This document shows, piece after piece, positions 18,371 through 26,700 of a stretch of 64,000 nucleotides of DNA. Both the position numbers and the translations under genes were made by a program. The stretch covers positions 239,811 through 303,810 of the forward strand of contig NZ_LNUT01000004.1 in assembly GCF_001512305.1 (NCBI RefSeq). The letters run 5' to 3'. A model generated the notes under the pieces. That model worked only from the letters and a program-made list of their open reading frames with translations. It searched no databases and was not told the origin of the DNA. Numbering within the stretch: the stretch's first letter is position 1; every line of letters begins with the position of its first letter. This DNA comes from Arthrobacter sp. EPSL27 (GTDB lineage: Bacteria; Actinomycetota; Actinomycetes; Actinomycetales; Micrococcaceae).

Positions 18371-18892
18371 TTATGCCGGCGACCCCGCCGGTCCAGGCAC
18401 CGTCCGGTAACGGACCAGATGCACGCCCACGTACCCTTCCTGGAGCTGCACCAGCTGCGTGTGGGTCCCCGAGCAGTCCAGCTCGAACGTCGTGCCTTCT
18501 GTGCCGCCCTGGACTTCCTGGGTGAGGTAGATCTGGGCGCCGGGGAGCCCCACGCACGCGGCGGTGACAGTGTGCGGGCCGGCAGCCGTCACCTTCGCGG
18601 TTTTTCTGAATCCGACCCCGGGTCCGTCGGCCGGGCCGCCGTCGACCAGGAGGACGGGCTTATCCGCCGGCCCAAGGCGCCGGCCCAGCTCGGCATAGTT
18701 GCGGTCTTCTACGGCCAACAGGTCCGGCCCCTTCGTCGGTACGGCGGCCACCGGCCGGGCACTTGAGCTGACGGCGGTCGGCTGCGGCTCACCCTCGTCC
18801 TCGTAGGCGCAGCCGGCCAGGCCGCCGGCGGCCACCATACCGGCAAGCAGCAGGACGCCGTGGACTTTTCGTGTTCCCCCGGAACCAGACAT
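18371..18892 (-). CDS. Hypothetical lipoprotein
   Basis: A 173-residue protein not assigned to a family. The N-terminus is basic (TRKVHG), then hydrophobic, ending in the lipobox LAGC (Cys near 28), so it should be a membrane-anchored lipoprotein. The mature part has a low-complexity Pro/Ser linker and a beta-rich domain with two cysteines (TAACVGLPG and LDCSGTHTQ) that could form a disulfide. The ATG at 18892 directly precedes the signal peptide. The DsbA-like protein encoded nearby could act on it, but that is speculation. It is divergent from the next lipoprotein gene. Confidence 0.68.
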   Translation of the reverse strand: MSGSGGTRKVHGVLLLAGMVAAGGLAGCAYEDEGEPQPTAVSSSARPVAAVPTKGPDLLAVEDRNYAELGRRLGPADKPVLLVDGGPADGPGVGFRKTAKVTAAGPHTVTAACVGLPGAQIYLTQEVQGGTEGTTFELDCSGTHTQLVQLQEGYVGVHLVRYRTVPGPAGSPA

Positions 18893-19066
18893 GCGTCGAG
18901 TCTACGGTCAGCCCGCCAACCGGCAAGCTGCCCGCCCGCACCCAGGGGAACAGGCCTCGGCCAGTTCGAGGCACGGCGCGGTTTTGTTTGCCCTCCGGCA
19001 TCATGACCGTGGATATCGGCTACGGAAATGTGCACAATGTTTCTACACCGACTTCGGGGGGACGCC

Positions 19067-19975
19067 ATGACCAGCAGGAACCTGCAGCGGCGCACAGCGG
19101 CCGGGTTAACCCTGCTCACCCTCGGCGCGGTGCTCTCTGGGTGCACCTCCGGCGCCGCCCCGGAGGCCACCGCGCCGTCCAGTGCCGCGACCGGGAGCCA
19201 GGCAGCGCCCGGCCCCACCGCCCCCGCATCGTCCGCCGCCCAGTCCCCGGCAGGCTCCGCCGCCCCGGCGGCCTCCGGATGGACCGCACTGCAGGACAGC
19301 GCGCCGTTCAAGGCACTCACCCCGGAGCAGCAGCAGAAGATCAGCACGCTGGAGGCCATGGATATGGCCACGTTCCAGCAGCAGAGCCGGGACGACCAGC
19401 TCGCCTACGGGGCGTTCCTCCGTGAGGTGTACCAGGACTACGCGATCGCCGGGATGGCTGCGATCGCCCCGGGCAGCCAGCTCCCGGCCCCCGAAAAGGT
19501 GCCCAGCTCCGGCACCGGCGCCCAGATCATGGGGGACGATCAGCTCAAAGCGGCGACCGCCCGCTGGAGTGTCCAGCCGGACGCGGCCTTCGCCGCCACC
19601 ACCCCGGCGGCCGACAACAACTACACCAAGATGGCACCGTCCAGGGTCTCGCCCCTCTTGACCACTGCCTATGCGGACGCCTCCCGGCCCGCCGCGCTGA
19701 GTAAGGACAACGTCCTCGCCGCCGTGTCCGAGTCGCAGGGCACGCAGATCGTCAACGAATCCAACAATTTCATTCCGTTCGACGGTTCCTGGGAAGAGCT
19801 GACGTTCAAAATCGTGGAAATGCAAAACACTGAAACACAGGCGCGCAACCAGCTTTACTTCGCGTACACGCCGTTTACGGACATTCATGGCGCCAAGGAC
19901 GGCGTCTGGATCCTGATGTACAACGCCCAGGAGGGGCAGGAGAAGTGGATCCCTGATCTGAACGTGATCGACTGA
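19067..19975 (+). CDS. Hypothetical lipoprotein with Ala/Pro/Ser-rich linker
   Basis: A 302-residue protein with a signal peptide and lipobox LSGC (Cys near 26), followed by a long Ala/Pro/Ser/Thr-rich spacer to about residue 80 and then a globular domain. Notable segments are LTPEQQQKISTLEAMDMATFQQQSRDDQ (short blocks), a mid-region with EKVPSSGTG, and a C-terminal domain containing ESNNFIPFDGSW and DGVWILMYNAQEGQEKW. No family was recognised. The start at 19067 has GGGGGGA four bases upstream; the longer frame from 19028 lacks a signal-like N-terminus. It likely sits on the outer face of the membrane. Confidence 0.7.
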   Translation: MTSRNLQRRTAAGLTLLTLGAVLSGCTSGAAPEATAPSSAATGSQAAPGPTAPASSAAQSPAGSAAPAASGWTALQDSAPFKALTPEQQQKISTLEAMDMATFQQQSRDDQLAYGAFLREVYQDYAIAGMAAIAPGSQLPAPEKVPSSGTGAQIMGDDQLKAATARWSVQPDAAFAATTPAADNNYTKMAPSRVSPLLTTAYADASRPAALSKDNVLAAVSESQGTQIVNESNNFIPFDGSWEELTFKIVEMQNTETQARNQLYFAYTPFTDIHGAKDGVWILMYNAQEGQEKWIPDLNVID

Positions 19976-20063
19976 TCCAACCACCGCGGCGGCGCCCGCC
20001 GGGAGCGGAGCCGGGGGACGTTAGGCCCTAGTCCGCGGAGACAGGGAAGCGGAATCTGGGCTC

Positions 20064-20552
20064 ATGACTGAAACCACTCCGGAGAAGACGCCGGACATCG
20101 AGTCCACCCAGCTCGAAGAGCAGCCCACCGCCGTGCTGCGGGAGACCGTTCCCATGAACAAGCTGCGCGACTTCTTCGACCGCGCCTACCACCAGGTGAT
20201 GGGGGCGGCGGAGCAGCAGCACGTGCAGCTGGCCGGGCCGCCCTTTGCCATGTACCGCGGCATGCCGACCGACGTCGTCGACGTCGAAGCGGGGTTTCCG
20301 GTGGCGGCGCCGTTTCCCGGCGGGACCGCTGGCGGCGTGACCGCAGGGACGCTCCCGGCCGGCCGGGCCTATGAGGCGATGCACATCGGGCCGTACGAGG
20401 CGCTGCCCGAAACGTACGGAGCAATCATGGCCAAGATGCAGGCCGAAGGCGTCACCCCGGGGAACACCATGTGGGAGTACTACCTTAGCGATCCTGCTGC
20501 AGAACCGGACCCGGCCAGCTGGAAAACACTGATTATCTGGCCTGTCGAATGA
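20064..20552 (+). CDS. GyrI-like effector-binding domain protein
   Basis: A 162-residue single-domain protein of the AraC effector-binding/GyrI-like fold: two repeats of a beta-alpha-beta-beta unit, with segments FFDRAYHQVMGAA, FAMYRGMPTDVVDVEAGFPV, a Gly-rich turn, and the diagnostic AYEAMHIGPYEALPETYG. The ending WEYYLSDP...WKTLIIWPVE is typical. Such stand-alone proteins bind small molecules or DNA gyrase inhibitors; the ligand is unknown. No DNA-binding domain is present. The gene is probably monocistronic. Confidence 0.82.
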   Translation: MTETTPEKTPDIESTQLEEQPTAVLRETVPMNKLRDFFDRAYHQVMGAAEQQHVQLAGPPFAMYRGMPTDVVDVEAGFPVAAPFPGGTAGGVTAGTLPAGRAYEAMHIGPYEALPETYGAIMAKMQAEGVTPGNTMWEYYLSDPAAEPDPASWKTLIIWPVE

Positions 20553-20706
20553 GGCCCCGGAACCCCCGAAAACGTCGCCCGGACGCGGAAATCGACGCAA
20601 AGTGTCGGATTCGCCACACTATTCTTCCCGGGCGTGCATAATGTCCTAAACTGCTTCACTGAGGTGCCTGAAATGGCGCTGCGCAGCAACGAAAGTGAAC
20701 CCCCAA

Positions 20707-21009
20707 ATGGCTACCGATTACGACGCACCCCGCAAGACAGAAGAAGAGTCTCCCGCTGAGTCGCTGGAGGCCCTCCAGGCGTCCCGCGGCGGTGGCGCGC
20801 AGACTGCCGTCATCGACGTCGACGAGAACGACACGGCTGAAGGCATCGACCTTCCCGGCGCCGATCTTTCCGGCGAAGAACTGACGGTCATTGTTGTACC
20901 CGAGCAGTCCGATGAATTCACCTGCTCCTCCTGCTTCCTGGTCCGTCACCGGTCCCAGGTGGCCAAGGAAAAGAACGGCCTGAAGTACTGCCGCGACTGC
21001 GAAGGCTAA
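20707..21009 (+). CDS. DUF4193 zinc-ribbon-like protein
   Basis: A 100-residue acidic actinobacterial protein. The N-terminus MATDYDAPRKTEEE is characteristic of DUF4193, the middle is strongly acidic, and the C-terminus contains two CxxC pairs (FTCSSCF and YCRDCEG) that probably bind zinc. The function is unknown. The ATG at 20707 is chosen over a GTG at 20695 because it gives the family N-terminus. A terminator hairpin follows at 21053. Confidence 0.87.
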   Translation: MATDYDAPRKTEEESPAESLEALQASRGGGAQTAVIDVDENDTAEGIDLPGADLSGEELTVIVVPEQSDEFTCSSCFLVRHRSQVAKEKNGLKYCRDCEG

Positions 21010-21052
21010 GGGGACCTTCCACCGCGCACCACCACTTCAGCAAGTAAGCACC

Positions 21053-21090
21053 GCGAAGCGCCGGATCCGTTGAGGGGCCCGGCGCTTCGC
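21053..21090 (+). terminator. Terminator hairpin after the DUF4193 gene
   Basis: A 12-bp stem GCGAAGCGCCGG with its complement and a 14-base loop lies 43 bp downstream of the stop. The U-run is weak. Confidence 0.7.
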
Positions 21091-21161
21091 CGTTCCCGCG
21101 GGCCTCCCCGGCAGGCGCACGACGGCGGCGCAACCGTCCCGTGACCCGGGCCCCCGCAAGC

Positions 21162-21188
21162 TAACGGTTGGGGCACCTAGGCCGTTTG
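21162..21188 (+). promoter_or_regulatory. Weak sigma-28-like element
   Basis: TAAC-N15-GCCGTTTG keeps the -35 element, the exact spacer and the first half of the -10 of the flagellar promoters, but the second half of the -10 does not match. It precedes the AMIN-like gene at the border of the flagellar locus. Confidence 0.25.
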
Positions 21189-21255
21189 CCCCTCGAAGCG
21201 GACCCCAAACGCTCCTATTCTGGAGCTATCTCATCTCTCGAGGGGGCGGCCCAAC

Positions 21256-21801
21256 ATGAAGAAGTTCCGGGTGTGGTTAGTTGCGATCCTGCTGGCTGCC
21301 GGATCGGCGCTCGTGGCGCCGGGTCCCGCCTCCGCGGCACCGTACTGCGGACTGGTGTGGGGATCTTTGGTCAAGGCGGATCCCGCCATGAGCCAGGCCC
21401 AGGTGACCAACGTCCGCACCGGCCAGCATTACTGCTTCGACCGGCTGGTCCTTGACTTGAACGGGCCCGCTGCCGGGTACACCGTCCGCTACGTGCCGCA
21501 GGTGGTGCAGGACGGCTCCGGTCTGCCGATCGCCCTGCGCGGGCAGGCGTTCCTGCAGGTCACAGCCAATGCGCCCGCCTATGACGAGAACGGCAACGCC
21601 ACGTACAACCCGGCCAACCCCGACGAGCTGACCGACGTCACCGGCTACCAGACCTTCCGGCAGGTGGCGTGGGCCGGCAGCTTTGAGGGGTACTCCAGCC
21701 TGGGGCTCGGAGTGCGGGCACGGCTGCCGTTCCGCGTCTTCACCCTGGAGGGGCCGGGCGCGGGATCACGGCTGGTGATCGACGTCGCGCATTTCTGGTG
21801 A
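21256..21801 (+). CDS. Secreted AMIN-like domain protein
   Basis: A 181-residue protein with a classical signal peptide (MKKFRVWLVAILLAAGSAL, cleavage near ASA-AP). The mature part resembles actinobacterial AMIN-like domains: TNVRTGQHYCFDRLVLDLNG, YTVRYVPQVVQD, and the C-terminal FRVFTLEGPGAGSRLVIDVAH. AMIN domains direct proteins to the cell envelope through peptidoglycan or septal interactions. Two Cys (PYCGLVWG and HYCFDR) may form a disulfide. GAGGGGG precedes the ATG. It is convergent with fliW. Confidence 0.8.
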   Translation: MKKFRVWLVAILLAAGSALVAPGPASAAPYCGLVWGSLVKADPAMSQAQVTNVRTGQHYCFDRLVLDLNGPAAGYTVRYVPQVVQDGSGLPIALRGQAFLQVTANAPAYDENGNATYNPANPDELTDVTGYQTFRQVAWAGSFEGYSSLGLGVRARLPFRVFTLEGPGAGSRLVIDVAHFW

Positions 21802-21829
21802 TCCGGGACCCCGGTGGGGATGACGCCGG

Positions 21830-22237
21830 CTAGAGCGAGCCGAGGTCGGCCCGGAGCGGGTACTCGCGGCCGTCCAGGACCAGCTGGGTGCAGCGCCGCG
21901 TGGCCGGGTTCAGCACAATGGGAGCCATGAGGTTGACCGTGGTGGCGTCGGGGGCGTGGTTGAGCACCACCAGCACCTGGGGGCGCTCACCGTGCTTGAG
22001 GTCCAAGGCATCTAGGGTGGCAGCGGGGACCGGCGGGGCGTAGTTCGGTGCAAAGACGGCGGCGTCGGCGAGGAACAACCTCACCGGGACCGGCGAGCCG
22101 GCCTCCAGGGCGTAGAGACCTGCGGCGCCTTCGACGCTCCGCAGGGTGAAGTCCCGGGCGTTCTCAAAGCCCGGCATGGGCGCGGTGAACAACACGGGCG
22201 TGCTGCTGACGGGAGCGTCGGCCACAGGGGTGTTCAT
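21830..22237 (-). CDS. fliW: Flagellar assembly factor FliW
   Basis: A 135-residue protein with FliW features: FTAPMPGFENARDFTL at the start, the central FAPNYAPPVP region, VLVVLNHAPDATTVNLMAPIVLN and the final VLDGREYPLRADL. FliW binds flagellin and, when free, binds CsrA and relieves its repression of flagellin translation. It is the last gene of flgN-flgK-flgL-fliW and overlaps flgL by 4 bp. CsrA is encoded 30 kb away at 52471 in the same locus, and flagellin is divergent from this operon, so all three partners of the switch are present. Confidence 0.93.
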   Translation of the reverse strand: MNTPVADAPVSSTPVLFTAPMPGFENARDFTLRSVEGAAGLYALEAGSPVPVRLFLADAAVFAPNYAPPVPAATLDALDLKHGERPQVLVVLNHAPDATTVNLMAPIVLNPATRRCTQLVLDGREYPLRADLGSL

Positions 22238-23118
22238 CGCAGGAAGTCCATCAAAGTTGGCTGAAGAACCCGTGCCGTGGCGGCCAGCGCCACCTGGTAG
22301 TTGGTCTCCTGGAGCTTCAGGTCCATGATCACGCTGCCAAGATCTGCCTTCTCAATGCCGTTCCGCTGCGCGTCCAAGGTGGCCTCCCATTCTGTGTTTA
22401 CGTTGCCGGCGCGTTCCAACTGCGCCTGGCGTACTCCAATATCAGCACGTCCGTCAATCACGTTCTTGACACCAGACTCCAGCTGACCCGCCAAGGCGCC
22501 AATACCCTGGTCGCCGCGAAGAGCCGTGACCATGCCCTTTACGGTATCGAAGATGGACGTCGGGCCGTCGCCAAAGATCGCGGCTCCGTCAGCGTCCACC
22601 CGAACTGTTTGGCTCTCGCTGACGCGACGCTCGACGGAACTATCGGGAACTCCCTTGAACACCGCAGGTGTGCCCGTAAAAGCACTGGCGGCATCCGAGC
22701 TGCCGGCGAAGATATTGCGGCCCAGGTGTTTCCGGTTGGCAATGGACAGCAGGTCCTCGTTCAGGCCTTCCAGTTCACGGGCGAGGGCTTCCCGGCCCGA
22801 TGCGCTGAGGGTGTCATTGCCGGCCTGCACCGCAAGGTCCTGCATCTTGTGGACGACGTTAGTGGCCTGCTCCAGAGCCGAATCGGCGGCTGCAAGCCAG
22901 CGGTTGCCGTCTTCGATGTTGAGCGCGTACTGGGCAGCAGAAGCCATTCGAGCCCTGGTCTGGAGGGCCTGCGCCGTAGCGGCGGGATCGTCGGAGGGGC
23001 GGGAAATCTTGTTGAGCGAGGTGGCTTTTTCCTGCAGCTCGGCCAGGCGGGACTGCTGGGTCTGCAGGGTCCGCTGGGCGGTGGCACTCATGGTCAGGTT
23101 TGTGACACGGTTCAGCAT
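22234..23118 (-). CDS. flgL: Flagellar hook-filament junction protein FlgL
   Basis: A 294-residue protein. Coiled N- and C-terminal regions have flagellin-like heptads: MLNRVTNLTMSATAQRTLQ at the start, LNKISRPSDDPAATAQAL (the SDDP motif), and a C-terminal LQETNYQVALAATARVLQPTLMDFL. It joins the hook (via FlgK) to the filament and is exported by the flagellar type III system. It starts 4 bp after flgK and overlaps fliW. Confidence 0.94.
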   Translation of the reverse strand: MLNRVTNLTMSATAQRTLQTQQSRLAELQEKATSLNKISRPSDDPAATAQALQTRARMASAAQYALNIEDGNRWLAAADSALEQATNVVHKMQDLAVQAGNDTLSASGREALARELEGLNEDLLSIANRKHLGRNIFAGSSDAASAFTGTPAVFKGVPDSSVERRVSESQTVRVDADGAAIFGDGPTSIFDTVKGMVTALRGDQGIGALAGQLESGVKNVIDGRADIGVRQAQLERAGNVNTEWEATLDAQRNGIEKADLGSVIMDLKLQETNYQVALAATARVLQPTLMDFLR

Positions 23119-23122
23119 GGGT

Positions 23123-24532
23123 CTACCTTCCCACCAGTCCGGTGCGGTTAATCAGAACATCCAGGGCTTCGTCGACGGCGGTCATCACGCGGGCGGCGGC
23201 CTGGTAGGCATGCTGGTTGGTGAGGAGGCTGACGTTCTCCTCATCCAGGCTGACCGAAGCCTGGGACGCCCGGCCGGTTAGGGCTGAGGCCTGGGCAGCG
23301 TCGGTGAGCGCCTCATGCTGCTGGGCACCGCGTGATTGGACGCCGATGTTGGTGACGATGCCGGTCCAGATCATGTCCGGCGAGTCCGCGCCAGTGCCTA
23401 GCTGTGAGATCTTGTCCGCGATGCCGGTGTCCAGGGCGCCGCCCGTTGAAGCTCGAAGGGCGATGCCGAGGGTGCTCGTAGGGCCGGTGATGCTCAGTGC
23501 GGCAGGCCCCGTGCCACCGATGGTGAAGAACTCGACGTTGGTGGTGCCGGCTCCGGTGACGCCGTCCCGGTGGACCGTGTTGACTGCCTCTGCCAGTGCC
23601 GTTGCGAACTTGTTGTAGGACTCTGCGGCCTCGGCGATGGCGCCTCCGGATCCTCCCGATGCGGGGGCCAGTACGGAGAGGGCGCCGGCCAGTTCGCCGC
23701 CGTCGGGTGCGGCCACACCGGGCGGGTTTTCCCAGAGCAGCTGCACAGGCGTCCCGATCCGGTCGGAAGGTGTGCCCGAGAGGGCCAGGGACCGGACGGA
23801 GCCGCCGGTGACCAGCGCGTTGCCGCCGACCAGGACGTCCACGGTGCCGTCGGCCTGTTCACGGACGGCGCCGCCGGCGAGGCCGGCAATCTGGTCCGTG
23901 AGCTTGGCCCTGGCATCGATCAGTTCGTTCGCGGATCCGCCCGCGGCCAGGGTGGAGCGGATGGTCGTGTTGTAGGACGCCACCTGGGCGGCTGCTGCGT
24001 TGACGGCATTGACCGCGTCGGCAGCCTGGCCGCGGACGCCGGTCCACTGCGCATCAAGGGCCTGGTAGGCGGAGGAGATTTTGTCCGTCACGGAGTTGGC
24101 GGCGTTCAGGAGCGTTCCCTTGGGGCCGGACTGGTCCGGCTGGTTGGCGGCGCCTTGCCAGGCGGACCAGAATCCCTGCAGTGCGGCGGAGATCCCGTTC
24201 TCTCCTGGTTCCTGGAGGATGCCTTCGATGCCCTGCAGCGCCGAGGAGCGGACGCTCGCGTAGCCGGCCTGGGCCCCCGCTGAGCGGACGCCGGCGTCGA
24301 GGAAGCTGCTGCCGAGCCGGGAGATGGCGTTGACGGACACACCCTGGCCGGGCTGCATGGCTCCGCCACTGAAGAGCCCGCGGGCGGGCGTCGCCAGGGC
24401 GGACTGGTCGACGCGCTGCCGTGTGTATCCCTCGGTGGCGGCGTTGGCGATGTTCTGGCTGGCCACGTTCATGCCCTGCTGGGCTGCGGTCAGCCCGCGG
24501 TAGGCAGTGTTCAGGGCGCCGAAGGTGCTCAT
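23123..24532 (-). CDS. flgK: Flagellar hook-associated protein FlgK
   Basis: A 469-residue protein with the rod/hook N-terminal signature FGALNTAYRGLTAAQQGMNVASQNIANAATEGYTRQ (short blocks) and a C-terminal helix LLTNQHAYQAAARVMTAVDEALDVLINRTG. It caps the hook and forms the first junction ring; export needs FlgN. The gene lies between flgN and flgL with short spacers in one operon read leftward. Confidence 0.95.
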   Translation of the reverse strand: MSTFGALNTAYRGLTAAQQGMNVASQNIANAATEGYTRQRVDQSALATPARGLFSGGAMQPGQGVSVNAISRLGSSFLDAGVRSAGAQAGYASVRSSALQGIEGILQEPGENGISAALQGFWSAWQGAANQPDQSGPKGTLLNAANSVTDKISSAYQALDAQWTGVRGQAADAVNAVNAAAAQVASYNTTIRSTLAAGGSANELIDARAKLTDQIAGLAGGAVREQADGTVDVLVGGNALVTGGSVRSLALSGTPSDRIGTPVQLLWENPPGVAAPDGGELAGALSVLAPASGGSGGAIAEAAESYNKFATALAEAVNTVHRDGVTGAGTTNVEFFTIGGTGPAALSITGPTSTLGIALRASTGGALDTGIADKISQLGTGADSPDMIWTGIVTNIGVQSRGAQQHEALTDAAQASALTGRASQASVSLDEENVSLLTNQHAYQAAARVMTAVDEALDVLINRTGLVGR

Positions 24533-24542
24533 GGTGGCTTCC

Positions 24543-25031
24543 TTAGAATTGCTTGTCGAAGATACGGGAAGCGGGGGCGTCCCCGGACTTGCCGTGCGCG
24601 TCGTAGGTCCCTGCTGCCGCGGTGGGCCGCAGGTCCGCCAGTGACTCCTGGGTGGACCGGACGGCGGTGCGCAGGTACTGCTCGTTGGAATCGCGCAGTT
24701 CCTTGATCAGGGCGGTCTGGCGGGTCAGGGCGTTCAGGTGCGCAGTCAGGATCTCGGACCAGGTGCCTTCCGGGGCGGCAGCGGCGAGTTCCGCCAGGGA
24801 CGCCTCGGTGGGCAGGCCCCAGGCCTCTGCGACGACCGAGGCCTCGATGGTGCGCGCCAGGCTCGCCTGCGCCAGGTGCCCCAGAACCTGTTCTACTTCC
24901 TTGGTTCCGTGGGGCAGCCAGCGGGATTTGCCGGAGGTGAGCAGCAGCTGCTCTTCCTCCAGCTTGAAGGTGAGAACGTCCAGGAGTTCACGCTCCCGCC
25001 ACAGCAGGGCTGAAAGTTCGTGGATGGCCAT
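24543..25031 (-). CDS. flgN: FlgN-family flagellar chaperone
   Basis: A 162-residue, mostly helical protein in the FlgN position before flgK. Key segments are LSALLWRERELLDVLTFKLEEEQ, a Trp-containing turn SRWLPHGTKEVE and the conserved AEAWGLPTEASLAELAAAAPEGTW. FlgN binds FlgK and FlgL C-termini and delivers them to the export gate. A paralogue with the same LSAxLWxER, EWGLP and ELAAAAP motifs is at 52742. A sigma-28-type promoter lies about 120 bp upstream. Confidence 0.87.
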   Translation of the reverse strand: MAIHELSALLWRERELLDVLTFKLEEEQLLLTSGKSRWLPHGTKEVEQVLGHLAQASLARTIEASVVAEAWGLPTEASLAELAAAAPEGTWSEILTAHLNALTRQTALIKELRDSNEQYLRTAVRSTQESLADLRPTAAAGTYDAHGKSGDAPASRIFDKQF

Positions 25032-25148
25032 GGTCCGGAGGACTCCCTTATGTGTCTGGATGGTTCGTCATAGTGCGGCGGTGCGGCTGCGCAATGGTGG
25101 GGACACTTTTCTTTTGCAGCAGTCAGCGCTCAGCAGGGTTCGTAGGAA

Positions 25149-25175
25149 CTATCGGCAGTGAGAGGGGCGCCGTTA
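25149..25175 (-). promoter_or_regulatory. Sigma-28-type promoter of flgN-flgK-flgL-fliW
   Basis: On the minus strand TAAC, a 15-base spacer and GCCGATAG. It matches the FliA consensus -10 (GCCGATAA) at 7 of 8 positions. Confidence 0.85.
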
Positions 25176-25246
25176 GCCGGAATATGGCTGATTACTAGGG
25201 GAAATGCGATCAGCAATTCGTGCTCAAAGAATTTCGGCGGTTTGCC

Positions 25247-25273
25247 TTACCCCTGCGGTGCGGCGGGCGATAG
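25247..25273 (+). promoter_or_regulatory. Sigma-28-type promoter of flagellin
   Basis: TTAC, a 15-base spacer and GGCGATAG match the other flagellar promoters of this locus in sequence and exact spacing. The predicted start, near 25280, would give a leader of about 54 bases. The rest of the 302-bp divergent region shows nothing else recognisable. Confidence 0.75.
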
Positions 25274-25284
25274 CTACTCCTGAG

Positions 25285-25300
25285 GGCCCACGGATGGGCC
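25285..25300 (+). promoter_or_regulatory. CsrA-binding hairpin in the flagellin leader
   Basis: GGCCC-ACGGAT-GGGCC forms a 5-bp stem with a hexaloop presenting A-N-GGA, the canonical CsrA target. It starts within a few bases of the predicted transcript 5' end. A second GGA-rich site is the Shine-Dalgarno GGAGGA at 25322-25327, enclosed by the possible stem TCCCA/TGGGA (25312-25316 with 25335-25339). Confidence 0.7.
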
Positions 25301-25333
25301 ATCGAACACTGTCCCAATCATGGAGGAAACATC

Positions 25334-26551
25334 ATGGGAATGCAGATCAACACCAACATGGCTGCCAACAACGCATACCGCAGCCTGAGCAACACCCAGA
25401 CCGACCTGTCCAAGTCGCTGGAGAAGCTTTCCAGTGGCCTGCGCATCAACCGCGCCGGTGACGACGCGGCCGGCCTGGCAATCTCCGAAGGCCTGAAGTC
25501 CCAGATCGGCGGCCTCTCGGTTGCTGCTCGCAACGCCCAGGACGGCATCGGCGCAGTTCAGACCGCCGAAGGCGGCCTGAACCAGGCTCACTCCATCCTG
25601 CAGCGTCTGCGCGACCTGGGTGTCCAGGCAGCTAACGACACCAACAACGCCGAATCCCGGGGCGCGATTGCCACTGAAGCCACGAGCCTGGTCAAGGAAC
25701 TGGACCGCATTGCCGGCTCAACGAACTTCAATGGCGCCCAGCTGCTGGATGGCTCGAAGGCGACGATGTCACTCCAGGTGGGCGCCAACGCCGATGCCAA
25801 CAGCACGATCGACGTCAACCTTGGCGGTGCAAACGTGAAGTCCATCGCGACCACCCTGGCCGGGGGGGACCTGAGCACCACTGGATCTTCCTTTGCAGCA
25901 ACGGTTGCGTCTTTGACGACCGCGGCGGCCACGTTTACGAGCACCGTGACTGATCCGGATACCGGCGCCGTCACGACAAAGGCAATCACCACCGCCGTTC
26001 TGAATGACCGGATCGGCGACACGGCGCAGAACCCGAATGCTGCAGACTTCCAGAGCGTAGACGAGTATGCTGCGGCCTTGCGAAGCGACGCAAACTTCGC
26101 TGCGAACTTCACGGTTGCTGTCACCAAGGACGCAAACGGTGCCGGTTCCGGCATTGTGGTTACCGCTCTGGACGGCGGCGTCGTGTCAACTACGGCGGCA
26201 CCGGCGGCCGGGCTGGCAACGGGCGGCGCAACGACTGCCGTGTCGGGCGGCTTGAAGTTTGACAGTGCTGACAACGCCCGGGCGTCTATCACGATGATCG
26301 ACGCGCAGATCAAGACCGTTTCGACGGCCCGCGCTGATCTCGGTGCAACCCAGAACCGCCTTGAGTCCGCTGTGCAGACCATCAACGTGGCCAAGGAAAA
26401 CCTGACCGCTTCCAACTCCCGTATCCGCGACACGGACATGGCTGAGGAAATGGTCAAGTTCACCCGCAACAACATCCTGTCCCAGGCCGGCACTGCCATG
26501 CTGGCCCAGGCAAACCAGTCCAACCAGGGTGTTCTGCAGCTCCTGCGCTAA
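25334..26551 (+). CDS. fliC: Flagellin
   Basis: A 405-residue flagellin. The N-terminal D0/D1 region has MQINTNMAANNAYRSLSNTQ and LSSGLRINRAGDDAAGLAI, and the C-terminal D1/D0 region has ENLTASNSRIRDTDMAEEMV ending in QSNQGVLQLLR. The central variable domain (about residues 170-310) is short and Thr/Ala-rich. It is the filament subunit, exported via FliS and capped by FliD. The ATG at 25334 has GGAGGA seven bases upstream. Its leader carries a CsrA hairpin, and FliW and CsrA are encoded in this locus. A strong terminator follows. Confidence 0.97.
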   Translation: MGMQINTNMAANNAYRSLSNTQTDLSKSLEKLSSGLRINRAGDDAAGLAISEGLKSQIGGLSVAARNAQDGIGAVQTAEGGLNQAHSILQRLRDLGVQAANDTNNAESRGAIATEATSLVKELDRIAGSTNFNGAQLLDGSKATMSLQVGANADANSTIDVNLGGANVKSIATTLAGGDLSTTGSSFAATVASLTTAAATFTSTVTDPDTGAVTTKAITTAVLNDRIGDTAQNPNAADFQSVDEYAAALRSDANFAANFTVAVTKDANGAGSGIVVTALDGGVVSTTAAPAAGLATGGATTAVSGGLKFDSADNARASITMIDAQIKTVSTARADLGATQNRLESAVQTINVAKENLTASNSRIRDTDMAEEMVKFTRNNILSQAGTAMLAQANQSNQGVLQLLR

Positions 26552-26609
26552 ACCCCGACGGGAAGCGATCACCCCGGTGACTTCCGTTAGGTAGAGCAGG
26601 CTGCCCAGG

Positions 26610-26642
26610 GCGCCCGGGGAGAGGATTTCTCTCCTCGGGCGC
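26610..26642 (+). terminator. Flagellin terminator
   Basis: A 14-bp stem (GCGCCCGGGGAGAG with CTCTCCTCGGGCGC, one G-U pair) and a five-base loop lie 59 bp after the stop. No U-run follows directly, so partial read-through into fliD is possible, and no other fliD promoter was found. Confidence 0.8.
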
Positions 26643-26700
26643 TCTGCAGTATGGCAAGCCAGTATTTTTCAACAGACACATGAGCTAAGGGGTTGCAGGC

